From Hornefia porci (GTDB lineage: Bacteria; Bacillota; Clostridia; Peptostreptococcales; Anaerovoracaceae), in assembly GCF_001940235.1 (NCBI RefSeq), contig NZ_MJIE01000001.1, positions 62,001 to 126,000 on the forward strand: a DNA stretch of 64,000 nucleotides, given 5' to 3'. Every line of letters starts with the position of its first letter. The first letter of the stretch is position 1. Below, in pieces: positions 34,316-43,615 of the stretch. Made by a program: the position numbers and the translations under genes. The notes below the pieces were generated by a model that saw only the letters and a program-made list of their open reading frames with translations, did no database searches and was not told the origin of the DNA.

Positions 34316-34870
34316 ATGAGTCATTCACGGAAGAATATGGGCGAGAGAATTGAGAAAACCAAGTCCGTTCTGAAGGAGGAGCTGAACACGGTCCGGGCGG
34401 GCAGAGCCAATCCCGCGCTGCTGGACAAGGTAATGGTGGAATATTACGGAACGCCGACGCCGCTGAGAAATCTCAGCAATATTTCAGTTCCCGAACCGCG
34501 GATCCTGATGATCACCCCCTTCGATCCCAAGTCTCTGGGTGATGTGGAAAGAGCGATTAATGCGGCGAATATCGGCATCACGCCGAACAACGACGGAAAG
34601 AACATCCGTCTGGAGGTTCCGCAGCTGACAGAAGAGAGAAGAAAGGAACTGACCAAGACCACCCGCAAGATGGGAGAGGACGCCAAGGTTGCCATCCGCA
34701 ACCTGAGAAGAGAGGCCAACGATGCGCTCAAGAAGCAGCAGAAGGCCGGCGAAATCACCGAGGACGACCTGAAAGAGGAGCTGGACGCGATTCAGAAGCA
34801 GATCGATCAGGCGGTCAGCGATATCGACGAGATGGTCACGGCCAAAGATCGGGAGATCCTCGAGGTTTAA
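34316..34870 (+). CDS. frr: Ribosome recycling factor
   Basis: A 184-residue protein that, with EF-G, splits the post-termination ribosome. The pattern ELNTVRAGRANPALLDKVMVEYYGTPTPL and NDGKNIRLEVPQLTEERRKEL is diagnostic, as is the long helical C-terminal half. It lies 16 bases after pyrH with a GGAGG ribosome site, the usual order in Firmicutes. Confidence 0.97.
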   Translation: MSHSRKNMGERIEKTKSVLKEELNTVRAGRANPALLDKVMVEYYGTPTPLRNLSNISVPEPRILMITPFDPKSLGDVERAINAANIGITPNNDGKNIRLEVPQLTEERRKELTKTTRKMGEDAKVAIRNLRREANDALKKQQKAGEITEDDLKEELDAIQKQIDQAVSDIDEMVTAKDREILEV

Positions 34871-34890
34871 GTAACAGAAAACTGGTCCGG

Positions 34891-34920
34891 TGTGGCTGCG
34901 GTTGCAGCCACATTGGTTTT
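34891..34920 (+). terminator. Terminator-like hairpin inside the cluster
   Basis: TGTGGCTGC (34891-34899) and GCAGCCACA (34904-34912) form a 9-bp stem with a GGTT loop, followed by TTGGTTTT. It lies between frr and uppS and could reduce readthrough. Confidence 0.45.
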
Positions 34921-34969
34921 ATGTTGGAGGCGCCGTCCCGCGGCGGTGCTTTGCGGATATTGGAGAATA

Positions 34970-35692
34970 ATGCTGGATTTAGACAGAATGCCGGCCCACG
35001 TCGCAGTCATCATGGATGGCAACGGCAGATGGGCGAAAAAAAATAATGTGAGCAGGCTGAGCGGGCACAACGCCGGTATGAACGCCATGAAGGAGATCGT
35101 GCGCCGGGCTTCGGATCTGGGAATCCGTTACCTGACTGTTTACGCCTTTTCCACGGAAAACTGGAAACGGTCAGAGGAGGAGGTCTCTGGAATATTCAAA
35201 CTGCTGGTGAAGTTTGTTCGACTGGATCTTGCGGAACTGGATGAAAAAAACGTCAGGGTCAGAGCTCTGGGGGATTACAGCGTGATTCCCGCGGCGGCGA
35301 AAAAAAGCCTGGAGAACACGCTGGAAACCACAAAGGACAATACGGGAATGCAGTTCAATATCGCGCTGAACTACGGCAGCCGGAGCGAGATCACCAGGGC
35401 GGTGAACAACATCGTGCGGGATGTGCGGGAAGGTCGGATTCAGGGCGAGGTTACAGAGGAAATGATCAGCCGACGTCTGTATACCGGAGAGGAATGCGGA
35501 AATGTTCCGGATCCGGATCTGATCATCCGCACCAGCGGAGAGGAGCGGCTGTCCAACTTCCTTTTGTGGCAGAGCGCCTACAGCGAGTTCATCTTCACGG
35601 ACACGCTGTGGCCGGATTTCACGCCGGAGGAGTTTGAAACGCTGATTGAACGGTACCAGAGCCGTGACAGAAGATTTGGAGGACGAAAATAA
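34970..35692 (+). CDS. uppS: Undecaprenyl diphosphate synthase
   Basis: A 240-residue cis-prenyltransferase that builds the C55 lipid carrier for cell-wall sugars. VAVIMDGNGRWAKK (catalytic aspartate and phosphate loop), GHNAGMNAMKEIV, YAFSTENWKRSEEEV and DLIIRTSGEERLSNFLLWQSAYSEF are all present. I use the ATG at 34970 after TTGGAG. The longer frame from 34892 runs through the hairpin and is unlikely. Confidence 0.95.
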   Translation: MLDLDRMPAHVAVIMDGNGRWAKKNNVSRLSGHNAGMNAMKEIVRRASDLGIRYLTVYAFSTENWKRSEEEVSGIFKLLVKFVRLDLAELDEKNVRVRALGDYSVIPAAAKKSLENTLETTKDNTGMQFNIALNYGSRSEITRAVNNIVRDVREGRIQGEVTEEMISRRLYTGEECGNVPDPDLIIRTSGEERLSNFLLWQSAYSEFIFTDTLWPDFTPEEFETLIERYQSRDRRFGGRK

Positions 35693-35693
35693 T

Positions 35694-36494
35694 ATGAAGA
35701 CGAGAATCATATCCGGATTTTGTATGGTCCCGCTGGTGATCCTGGTGTATCTGGGGAGTTACTGGCTGGCCGCGCTGTGCATCTTTATCGGTTTTGTCGG
35801 CGTGAGGGAGTTTTACAACGGATTTCGGAATATGGACATCCATCCGTCCATGCCTATCGCCGGCGTTGCGCTGTTCGCTCTGTATCTGATTAACGGACTA
35901 TGGCCGGGGCAGCCGGTGCTGATTATGGGATGGCTGGCCGCGGTGATCATGGCGGGCTCTCTGTACATGTTCAATGTAGAGAAGAGGACGCCGACGGACG
36001 CGATGGCAACGATTATAGGAATTATCTATATCGAATTCTTCTCTTATCATTTTGTTCTGATCGATCAGAGCGGCCCTTATCAGGTCATGGTATGGCTCTG
36101 TCTGCTCTGCGCCTTCGGTTCTGACATCTTCGCATATTTTACAGGCGTGTTCCTGGGAAAACACAAGATGACGCCGCATTTGAGTCCAAAAAAAACCTGG
36201 GAGGGCGCGGTCGGCGGAGTCCTTGGAAGCGTCCTGGTCTGCGGACTGTTCGGATATTTCCTGTGCCCGGAGTATCTGATTCACTGCCTGATTATCGGCC
36301 TTGCGGGCTCGCCGGTTTCCATGTGCGGAGATCTGACGGCCTCTGCGTATAAGAGAAAGATGGGCATTAAAGACTACGGAAAACTGATTCCGGGACATGG
36401 CGGCATCATGGACCGGTTTGACAGCGTCTTCTTTACGGCGCCATTCGTATATTACTATATTGCCATTGTAATGGTTCATTTTCAGCTGGGATAA
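35694..36494 (+). CDS. cdsA: Phosphatidate cytidylyltransferase
   Basis: A 266-residue membrane enzyme that makes CDP-diacylglycerol for phospholipids. About seven helices are visible, and the C-terminal signature runs from GDLTASAYKRKMGIKDYGKLIPGHGG to IMDRFDSVFFTAP, with an upstream HLSPKKTWEGAVGG segment. It starts one base after the uppS stop, which is typical coupling. Confidence 0.95.
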   Translation: MKTRIISGFCMVPLVILVYLGSYWLAALCIFIGFVGVREFYNGFRNMDIHPSMPIAGVALFALYLINGLWPGQPVLIMGWLAAVIMAGSLYMFNVEKRTPTDAMATIIGIIYIEFFSYHFVLIDQSGPYQVMVWLCLLCAFGSDIFAYFTGVFLGKHKMTPHLSPKKTWEGAVGGVLGSVLVCGLFGYFLCPEYLIHCLIIGLAGSPVSMCGDLTASAYKRKMGIKDYGKLIPGHGGIMDRFDSVFFTAPFVYYYIAIVMVHFQLG

Positions 36495-36513
36495 GATGAA
36501 ACAGGAGTGAGCG

Positions 36514-37656
36514 ATGAAAAAGGTAACGATCCTGGGCAGCACCGGCTCCATCGGAACACAGGCGCTGTCGGTGATAGATGATAACCCCGGCCTCTTTCAG
36601 ATCGAGGCGCTGACCTGCGGGCGCAACACAGAACTGTTCCGCCGGCAGATTGAACGGTACAAACCGAGGCTTGCCTGCTGTGAACGCCGGGAAGACGCGG
36701 CAGAGCTCGCCTGGGAATTTCCGGGAGTTTCCTTTGTTTCCGGAGCAGAGGGGCTGGAGGAGGCCGCGGTGTCAGACTGCGATATTCTGCTGAACGCTCT
36801 GATGGGGATGCGGGGCTTGGTCCCCACTTATCGGGCCATTATTGCGGGGCATGATATTGCGCTGGCGAACAAAGAAACGCTGGTGGCCGGCGGAGCCGTC
36901 ATTATGAACGCCGTGGAGGAAAACGGCGTGGCGATGCTTCCGGTGGACAGCGAGCACAGTGCGATTTTCCAGTGCCTCGAGGGAAACCGGGACAAGAAGA
37001 TCCGCAGGATCCTGCTGACGGCTTCCGGCGGACCTTTCCGGGACTGGCCCGCGGAGAAGCTGGCGGATGTGACGCCGGAGATGGCGCTGCAGCATCCGAA
37101 CTGGAGCATGGGGCGGAAGATTACCATCGATTCTGCGACTATGATGAACAAAGGCCTGGAAATGATTGAAGCCATGTGGCTGTTCGGCGTGGGAACCGAT
37201 GATATTCAGGTGCTGATTCATCCGCAGAGCGTGGTGCATTCCGGTGTCGAATTCGCAGACCGCTCTGTCCTGACGCAGATGGGCGTTCCGGATATGAAGA
37301 TCCCTATCAGCGTGGCGCTGGGATATCCGGATCGTCTGGAAACAAAAGGAGAAGCTCTGGATTTCTTCGGCGCGGCTTCGGAGCTGACCTTCCGGCGGCC
37401 GAATCCCCGTGTGTTCCGCTGTCTCGATCTGGCGGTCCGCGCCGCGCGGGCCGGCGGCAGCTGTCCGGTGGTGCTGAACGCCGCCAACGAGGTTCTGGTT
37501 CAGGCGTTTCTGGATCGGAGGATCAGATTTACCGATATCGCCGACGGTATCGAACGGATGCTTGACCGGCATGAACGGGTTGAGGAGCCTGAGCTGGAGG
37601 AGATTCTGGAAATCGACGGGGAAACGAGAAGAGAAACAGAGAGTAGCATATGCTGA
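36514..37656 (+). CDS. dxr: 1-deoxy-D-xylulose 5-phosphate reductoisomerase
   Basis: A 380-residue enzyme of the MEP isoprenoid pathway (DXP to MEP, NADPH). The N-terminal VTILGSTGSIGTQALSVID binds NADPH; the metal site is in PVDSEHSAIFQCL, and KITIDSATMMNKGLEMIEA and HPQSVVHSGVEF are the substrate regions. Together with ispG two genes downstream and uppS upstream, it supplies the isoprenoid carriers made in the same cluster. Its end overlaps rseP by seven bases. Confidence 0.96.
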   Translation: MKKVTILGSTGSIGTQALSVIDDNPGLFQIEALTCGRNTELFRRQIERYKPRLACCERREDAAELAWEFPGVSFVSGAEGLEEAAVSDCDILLNALMGMRGLVPTYRAIIAGHDIALANKETLVAGGAVIMNAVEENGVAMLPVDSEHSAIFQCLEGNRDKKIRRILLTASGGPFRDWPAEKLADVTPEMALQHPNWSMGRKITIDSATMMNKGLEMIEAMWLFGVGTDDIQVLIHPQSVVHSGVEFADRSVLTQMGVPDMKIPISVALGYPDRLETKGEALDFFGAASELTFRRPNPRVFRCLDLAVRAARAGGSCPVVLNAANEVLVQAFLDRRIRFTDIADGIERMLDRHERVEEPELEEILEIDGETRRETESSIC

Positions 37657-38645
37657 CGATTATACTGGCAATTGTTTTATTTGTGCTTTTAATATTCCCG
37701 CATGAGCTGGGGCATTTTGTCGCGGCGAAGGCGGTGGGCGTCCGCGTCAACGAGTTCGCCTTCGGCATGGGACCTGCTTTGTACAAAAAACAGGGCAGGG
37801 AAACGCTGTATTCCATACGGGCGTTTCCTGTCGGCGGCTATTGTGCGATGGAGGGGGAGAATGAGGAGTCCGATGCGGAGGACGCATTTGTCAACAAACC
37901 CGCATGGGCCAGAATTACCGTGCTCGTGGCGGGCTCGGCGATGAATGTGCTGATCGCGATTCTGGTTCTGTCCATCATGTTCGGCGTCATCGGTGCGGCG
38001 ACGACAACTGTTGACCGGGTGCAGAAGGGAATGCCGGCGGCAGAGGCCGGTCTCGCCCGGGGAGACAGAATCGTTTCTGTAGACGGCAGGGAGATCCGGA
38101 AGTGGAGTGAGCTTTCCGCAGCGCTGTCGGGGAGTGATGATACGCGCAGGATCACTGTGACGCGGAACGGAGCGGAGAAGACGCTCTCTGTCACGCCTGT
38201 GAAACAGGACAGCCGGTATGTGATCGGGATTACGCCGACCGTGACGCACAATCCGCTGATCGCTGTCCGGAACGGAATCACGGGATCCTGGTCAATGACC
38301 CGCAGTCTGTTCGGCGCACTGAAGCAGCTGGCGACCGGTCATGTGAAGGCGGACGATCTTTCCGGTCCGGTCGGGATGGTTTCGCTGGTTCACCAGACGG
38401 AAAAGGCCGGTCTGATTAATTTCTTCTATCTGGTCGCGCTGATCAGTCTGAATCTGGCGATTTTCAACATGCTCCCGTTTCCCGCGCTGGACGGGGGACG
38501 GATCCTGTTCGTGATTATCCGGCTCTTTACCGGAAAGGCGATTACGGATCGGCAGGAGGCGGCGGTTCACGGCGCCGGGATGACGCTCCTTCTGCTGCTG
38601 ATGATTTTTGTTACATGGAATGATATTGAGAGGCTTCTGACATGA
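37650..38645 (+). CDS. rseP: Site-2 intramembrane metalloprotease RseP
   Basis: A 331-residue S2P-family protease. The zinc motif is FPHELGHFVAAK in the first helix; the third ligand is in NMLPFPALDGGR near the C-terminus. A PDZ domain (about residues 115-190, VQKGMPAAEAGLARGDRIVSVDG) lies between. It cleaves anti-sigma factors or signal peptides in the membrane. This location in front of ispG is the usual Firmicute order. Its ATG overlaps dxr. Confidence 0.93.
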   Translation: MLTIILAIVLFVLLIFPHELGHFVAAKAVGVRVNEFAFGMGPALYKKQGRETLYSIRAFPVGGYCAMEGENEESDAEDAFVNKPAWARITVLVAGSAMNVLIAILVLSIMFGVIGAATTTVDRVQKGMPAAEAGLARGDRIVSVDGREIRKWSELSAALSGSDDTRRITVTRNGAEKTLSVTPVKQDSRYVIGITPTVTHNPLIAVRNGITGSWSMTRSLFGALKQLATGHVKADDLSGPVGMVSLVHQTEKAGLINFFYLVALISLNLAIFNMLPFPALDGGRILFVIIRLFTGKAITDRQEAAVHGAGMTLLLLLMIFVTWNDIERLLT

Positions 38646-39697
38646 GTAAGCAGGTAATGGTGCGGGATGTCGCGGTGGGCGGCGGCGCGCCGGTTTCAAT
38701 ACAGTCGATGACGAACGCGAATTCCCGGGATGAAAAGGGAATCTGCGAGCAGGTGGCCCGCCTGACGGATGCGGGATGTGACATCATACGCATCGCCGTG
38801 CCGGATCAGGAGGCAGCGGAGGTTTTTGCGCGGGTCCGCCGGAAAACCGATAAACCGCTGGTGGCGGATATTCACTTCGATTACCGTCTGGCTATCGCGG
38901 CAATCCGGGCCGGGGCGGACAAGATTCGCATCAACCCGGGGAACATCGGAGACGATGACAGAGTGCGGGCGGTGGTGAAAGCGGCAAAATCAGCCGGAAT
39001 TCCGATCCGTGTCGGCGTCAATTCCGGATCCCTGGAGAAGGATATCGTAGAGAAAAACGGCGGCGTGACGGCGGAGGGACTTGCGGAAAGCGCTCTGCGG
39101 AACGTGAAACGGCTGGAGGACATGGATTTCGGAGATATCGTCATCTCCATGAAGTCCTCAGACGTCCGGATGAATTACGAAGCCCACAGAATTGCTGCCG
39201 CGAAGACGGAGCATCCTTTCCATATCGGAATCACGGAGGCGGGAACGGTTCGCCGCGGAAAGATTAAATCCGCGGCCGGAATCGGCGGTCTGCTTCTGGC
39301 GGGAATCGGAGACACGGTTCGCGTGTCGCTGACCGCAGATCCTGTGGAGGAGGTTGTGTTCGCCAGAGAACTTCTGGAATCTCTGGGTATCCGGGAAAGC
39401 CGGTATGACCTGGTGTCCTGCCCGACCTGCGGGCGTACCGGAATTGACTTGGAAAGCCTTGCGGAGGAGGTGGATCGCAGGCTTTCGGCAATGGACAATC
39501 TTCCGCCCGGTCTGAAGGTTGCGGTTATGGGCTGTGCGGTGAACGGTCCCGGAGAAGCGGCAGAGGCTGATTTCGGCTGCTGCGGCGGCAGCGGAAAGGG
39601 GCTGATTATCGCAAAGGGAAAGGTGATCGCCACCGTCGCGGAGAATGAGCTGGCAGAGGAGCTGATCCGTGTGATCAGAGAAAACGGAGGGGTATGA
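38642..39697 (+). CDS. ispG: (E)-4-hydroxy-3-methylbut-2-enyl-diphosphate synthase
   Basis: A 351-residue [4Fe-4S] enzyme of the MEP pathway. The barrel domain has SIQSMTNANSRD and LVADIHFDYRLAIAA; the cluster cysteines are in VSCPTCGRTGIDLE and VMGCAVNGPGEAAEADFG. In anaerobes reduced ferredoxin or flavodoxin supplies electrons. The start codon overlaps the rseP stop (ATGA) and the stop overlaps polC (ATGA). Confidence 0.96.
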   Translation: MSKQVMVRDVAVGGGAPVSIQSMTNANSRDEKGICEQVARLTDAGCDIIRIAVPDQEAAEVFARVRRKTDKPLVADIHFDYRLAIAAIRAGADKIRINPGNIGDDDRVRAVVKAAKSAGIPIRVGVNSGSLEKDIVEKNGGVTAEGLAESALRNVKRLEDMDFGDIVISMKSSDVRMNYEAHRIAAAKTEHPFHIGITEAGTVRRGKIKSAAGIGGLLLAGIGDTVRVSLTADPVEEVVFARELLESLGIRESRYDLVSCPTCGRTGIDLESLAEEVDRRLSAMDNLPPGLKVAVMGCAVNGPGEAAEADFGCCGGSGKGLIIAKGKVIATVAENELAEELIRVIRENGGV

Positions 39698-42600
39698 ACA
39701 GTTTATTTGAAAACAATATTAACTGGGAGCGGTTCTCCGGTACAGACCGGGAGCAGATCCGGTGCGAGATCGAGGACGCTTTCGTCCATGGCGAGGACTA
39801 TGGATTGAACGTGAGAATCGGTCTTAATTTTGTTATGTCCGCAGAGGAGCAGAAAAAGGTGAAGGATCTGCTGGCGATGGCGGTGCCGGACGCGCTTTCG
39901 GTGAACGTATATTATGACTATGACTGGGAAAATCTGGCGACGGACCGGACGACCGCACTTCGGGATTTAATTCCGATTCTGATCGAACGGTGCGATTCCT
40001 CGATGACGAACGCAGTGAGAGCGGACAGCATCGAAATCGGGGAGGACTGCATCCGCATCGGCGCTCTGGGGCGGATCGCGACGAATCACCTGAACAGCTG
40101 CGCGGCGAAAGAAATCGAGGGTGAAGTGCGACGCGCGATGAACCGGCAGTACCGTGTTTTGTTCTATAATGATGAGGAAAGCTACGACGAGGCGGAGAAA
40201 GCGCTGGAGCAGCACGCCAGGAGAGAGATGGAGGAGCATGCGGCGAGGTCGGAGAAGACTGCGAAGGCGGTGAAATCCGCACCCGCACCGAGAGCCTTTA
40301 CGCCGGGAAAGAAAACCGACCGGCGCAGGGGAGGACGCATGATTCTGACGGAAAATCTGGGCGGGACTCTGACTCCCCTTAGAGAGCTTCAGGCCGATAC
40401 CGGCAGGGTAACAGTGGCCGGCACGATTTTCCATGTGGATACGAGGCCGGTCCGCAACGATAAATCGCTGGTCATGCTTCTGATCACAGACAAGGAATTC
40501 TCCGCCAAGCTGAAATTTTTCATTAAAAACGAAGAATGGGAGGAGCTCGGCAAAAAACTGAAGGCGGGGACTTACATCACAGCGGCCGGGGAAACGGAGT
40601 GGAACCGGTGGGATCACAGTCTGGACGTGATGGTGCGGGCGATTGAGATCGGGGAGGCTCCGCGCAGGCAGGACAATTACCCCGGCAAGAAGAGGGTTGA
40701 GCTTCACGCGCATACCAAGATGAGCGATATGGACGGTCTCAATGATGTGGATAAGCTGGTGAAAACAGCGGCGGACTGGGGACAGCCTGCGGTGGCGATC
40801 ACTGATCACGGCGTGGTGCAGGGATATCCCGATGCGCTGAAGGCGGCAAACCAGTGTACGGAAAACGGCAGCCCGATCCGGGTCATCTTCGGCATGGAGG
40901 GATATGTTTTCGAGGACAAAGGCCGAGTCGACGAGGACGGAAACATCGACTACAAAGGAACCAGACAGGATCCTGTCCGCACTAGCCATATCATTCTGCT
41001 GGTGAAGACGCAGGCCGGAATGAAAAACATGTACAAGCTGGTCTCCACTTCTCATATCAATTATTTCTATCGCCGGCCGAGACTTCCCAGATCCGTGATC
41101 CGGAAGTACCGGGAGGGAATTATTCTCGGCTCGGCCTGCGAGGCGGGGGAGGTCTACAGAGCGGTTCGGGAGGGACTTCCGGAGGCGGAACTGGAGGAAA
41201 TCGCGTCCTTCTACGATTACCTGGAGATTCAGCCGCTGATTAATGACAAGTTCATGATTTCCGACGATCGCTATCCGCAGGTCAGCGACTGGGAGGATCT
41301 GAGAAACATCAACCGCAGGATTGTCGCGCTGGGGGAGAAGCTGGGAAAGCCTGTAGTGGCGACGACGGACGCTCACTATGATGAACCGGAATCGGCGATT
41401 TACCGGAACATCATCATGAAGGGCAAGGGATTCAAGGACGCGGAAAACGGCGAGGGGCTGTATCTGCGGACGACAGAGGAGATGCTGGAGGAATTCTCCT
41501 ATCTCGGCGAGGAGAAGGCCTATGAGGTTGTAGTGGAGAACAGCAACCGCATCGCGGAGATGATCGACGGCGATATCCTTCCGGTGCCGAAGGAAAAATG
41601 TCCGCCGAAAATCGAAGGAGCGGAGGAAACGCTCCGGACAACGTGTATGAGCCGCGCCCATGAAATCTACGGGGATCCGCTGCCCGATCCGATTCAGGAG
41701 AGACTGGACACGGAGCTGAACGCGATTATCAAAAACGGATATGCGGTAATGTATGTGTCGGCGCAGATGCTGGTAAAGAAATCTCTGGAGGACGGCTATC
41801 TGGTGGGCTCCCGGGGATCGGTCGGATCCTCTCTGGCGGCTACTATGGCGGGCATCACGGAGGTCAATCCGCTGAACCCCCATTATATCTGTCCGGAATG
41901 CAAGCATCTGGAGTGGGGAGATATGGATCTCTACGACTGCGGAATAGACATGCCGGAGAAAAACTGTCCGGAATGCGGCACGGTTATGCGCAGGGACGGC
42001 TTCACCATCCCGTTCGCCACATTCCTGGGATTCAAGGGAGACAAGGAACCGGATATCGACCTTAATTTTGCGAGTGAGTATCAGCCCAGGGCGCATCGAT
42101 ACGTCGGAGAAATCTTCGGAGAGAAGAATGTGTTCAAGGCCGGCACCGTCGGCACTATCGCGGAGAAGACGGCAAAGGGCTTTGTCCGCAAATTCGCGGA
42201 GGAGACGAACCGGGAGATCAGCGAGGTGGAAATCGACCGCCTCGCCGCCGGCTGCGAGGGGGTCAAGCGGACGACCGGACAGCATCCGGGAGGAATCGTC
42301 ATCGTGCCGGATGATCGGGAAATCTATGAGTTCTGTCCGGTCCAGCGTCCGGCAAATGACTCAAAGTCGGATATCACGACGACCCACTTCGACTATCACA
42401 AAATCGATCAGAATCTGCTGAAGCTGGACATCCTGGGGCATAATATCCCGTCTATGATCCGTCAGCTTCAGGATATGACCGGTGTCGACCCTCTGAGCGT
42501 CGATCTGTCGGACCGGAAGGTTCTGACTCTGTTCAACGGTACAGAGGCGCTGGACATTAAGGATCCGGATTACCGCTTCACCCACGGGAGCTATGCGATT

Positions 42601-43473
42601 CCGGAGTTCGGGACGTCCTTTGTCCGCCAGATGCTGGATGACGCCAAGCCGGACAAGTTCGCGGATCTTGTGCGGATTTCGGGATTTTCCCACGGTACCG
42701 ATGTCTGGCTGAACAACGCGCAGGACTACATCCGTCAGGGCGTGGCCACCATGCGCGAGGTGATCTCGACCCGTGACGACATCATGAACTATCTGATTCT
42801 GAAGGGAATCGAGAATGAAACCTCGTTTAAAATCATGGAGGACGTACGGAAGAACCGGCCGCTGAAACCGGAGCAGCTGAAGATCATGAAGGAGCACGGC
42901 GTTCCGGACTGGTACATCGATTCCTGTATCAAGATTCAGTACATGTTCCCCCGGGCGCATGCGGTGGCGTATGTGATGATGTCCTTCCGTATGGCGTGGT
43001 ATAAGGTGTATTATCCGCCGGAATTCTACGCCACGGTGTTTTCCAGTGATGTCACAAATTTTAATGCGGATGTGATTCTGCGGGGAAAACAGGCGGTGCT
43101 GGACCGCATGGATGAAATCGATAAAATGGGAAATAACGCGTCGGCCAAGGAAAAGGATGAGAAGCTGGTGCTGGAGATCGCCTATGAAATGTACGCCCGT
43201 GGCTACAAATTCCGGAACGCGCGTCTGGGCGCATCCAGAGCGCTGAAATTCTGGGTGGAGGACGGCGAGGTGCTTCTGCCCTACGCGGCCTTCAGCGGAG
43301 TGGGCGAGACAGCTGCCCGATCGCTGGCAGACGCTTATGAGGAAAAACCCTTCGACACGATTGAAGAGGCCATGAACCGGGCGAGGATCTCCAGAGCGGT
43401 CATGGATGTGCTGAAGGAGCACGGCGTGTTCGGGGATCTGCCGGAAACTGATCAGCTCAGCTGGGCTCTGTAG
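39694..43473 (+). CDS. polC: DNA polymerase III PolC, lacking the inserted 3'-5' exonuclease domain
   Basis: A 1259-residue replicative polymerase. Order: N-terminal domain (1-200), OB domain (230-320), PHP part 1 (VELHAHTKMSDMDG, 335-405), PHP part 2 (from about 432), then the polymerase with a zinc finger (CPECKHLEW..CPECGTVM), PDIDLNFASEYQ holding catalytic aspartates, and a helix-hairpin-helix end. In B. subtilis PolC (about 1437 residues) a DEDD exonuclease interrupts the PHP domain after the KVIYGMEGY-like segment. Here FGMEGYVFEDKG joins through a short charged linker to RTSHIILLVKTQAG and no VVFDVETTGL motif exists. The frame is continuous. All PHP metal ligands look intact, including DAH, where B. 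subtilis has NVH, so PHP proofreading is possible. Confidence 0.9.
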   Translation: MNSLFENNINWERFSGTDREQIRCEIEDAFVHGEDYGLNVRIGLNFVMSAEEQKKVKDLLAMAVPDALSVNVYYDYDWENLATDRTTALRDLIPILIERCDSSMTNAVRADSIEIGEDCIRIGALGRIATNHLNSCAAKEIEGEVRRAMNRQYRVLFYNDEESYDEAEKALEQHARREMEEHAARSEKTAKAVKSAPAPRAFTPGKKTDRRRGGRMILTENLGGTLTPLRELQADTGRVTVAGTIFHVDTRPVRNDKSLVMLLITDKEFSAKLKFFIKNEEWEELGKKLKAGTYITAAGETEWNRWDHSLDVMVRAIEIGEAPRRQDNYPGKKRVELHAHTKMSDMDGLNDVDKLVKTAADWGQPAVAITDHGVVQGYPDALKAANQCTENGSPIRVIFGMEGYVFEDKGRVDEDGNIDYKGTRQDPVRTSHIILLVKTQAGMKNMYKLVSTSHINYFYRRPRLPRSVIRKYREGIILGSACEAGEVYRAVREGLPEAELEEIASFYDYLEIQPLINDKFMISDDRYPQVSDWEDLRNINRRIVALGEKLGKPVVATTDAHYDEPESAIYRNIIMKGKGFKDAENGEGLYLRTTEEMLEEFSYLGEEKAYEVVVENSNRIAEMIDGDILPVPKEKCPPKIEGAEETLRTTCMSRAHEIYGDPLPDPIQERLDTELNAIIKNGYAVMYVSAQMLVKKSLEDGYLVGSRGSVGSSLAATMAGITEVNPLNPHYICPECKHLEWGDMDLYDCGIDMPEKNCPECGTVMRRDGFTIPFATFLGFKGDKEPDIDLNFASEYQPRAHRYVGEIFGEKNVFKAGTVGTIAEKTAKGFVRKFAEETNREISEVEIDRLAAGCEGVKRTTGQHPGGIVIVPDDREIYEFCPVQRPANDSKSDITTTHFDYHKIDQNLLKLDILGHNIPSMIRQLQDMTGVDPLSVDLSDRKVLTLFNGTEALDIKDPDYRFTHGSYAIPEFGTSFVRQMLDDAKPDKFADLVRISGFSHGTDVWLNNAQDYIRQGVATMREVISTRDDIMNYLILKGIENETSFKIMEDVRKNRPLKPEQLKIMKEHGVPDWYIDSCIKIQYMFPRAHAVAYVMMSFRMAWYKVYYPPEFYATVFSSDVTNFNADVILRGKQAVLDRMDEIDKMGNNASAKEKDEKLVLEIAYEMYARGYKFRNARLGASRALKFWVEDGEVLLPYAAFSGVGETAARSLADAYEEKPFDTIEEAMNRARISRAVMDVLKEHGVFGDLPETDQLSWAL

Positions 43474-43567
43474 GCCTGCAGGACTGAAACGCTTTTATGC
43501 TTTTGTCTCCAAATAAACCGACTCGATTTTCTTTACAGATGAGCTGAACGCACTTTAATTTGTCATA

Positions 43568-43591
43568 ATGTGTTCAAACGAATAAACACAT
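43568..43591 (+). promoter_or_regulatory. Short inverted repeat before the nitroreductase gene
   Basis: ATGTGTT (43568-43574) and AACACAT (43585-43591) are perfect arms around a 10-base spacer, overlapping a CATAAT -10-like element. It may be an operator for the gene at 43616. Confidence 0.35.
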
Positions 43592-43615
43592 GGAATGAAA
43601 GGATGATAAACCGAT

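Noticed and set aside
40880..41000. Frameshift or deletion artefact at the PolC exonuclease site
   Set aside because: The reading frame is continuous, both PHP halves join through a plausible linker, and all PHP ligands are retained, so a natural architecture is more likely, though resequencing would settle it.
39967..42285. A 772-codon open frame opposite polC
   Set aside because: No recognisable motifs, no ribosome site, and the plus strand is an intact PolC. Same GC effect.
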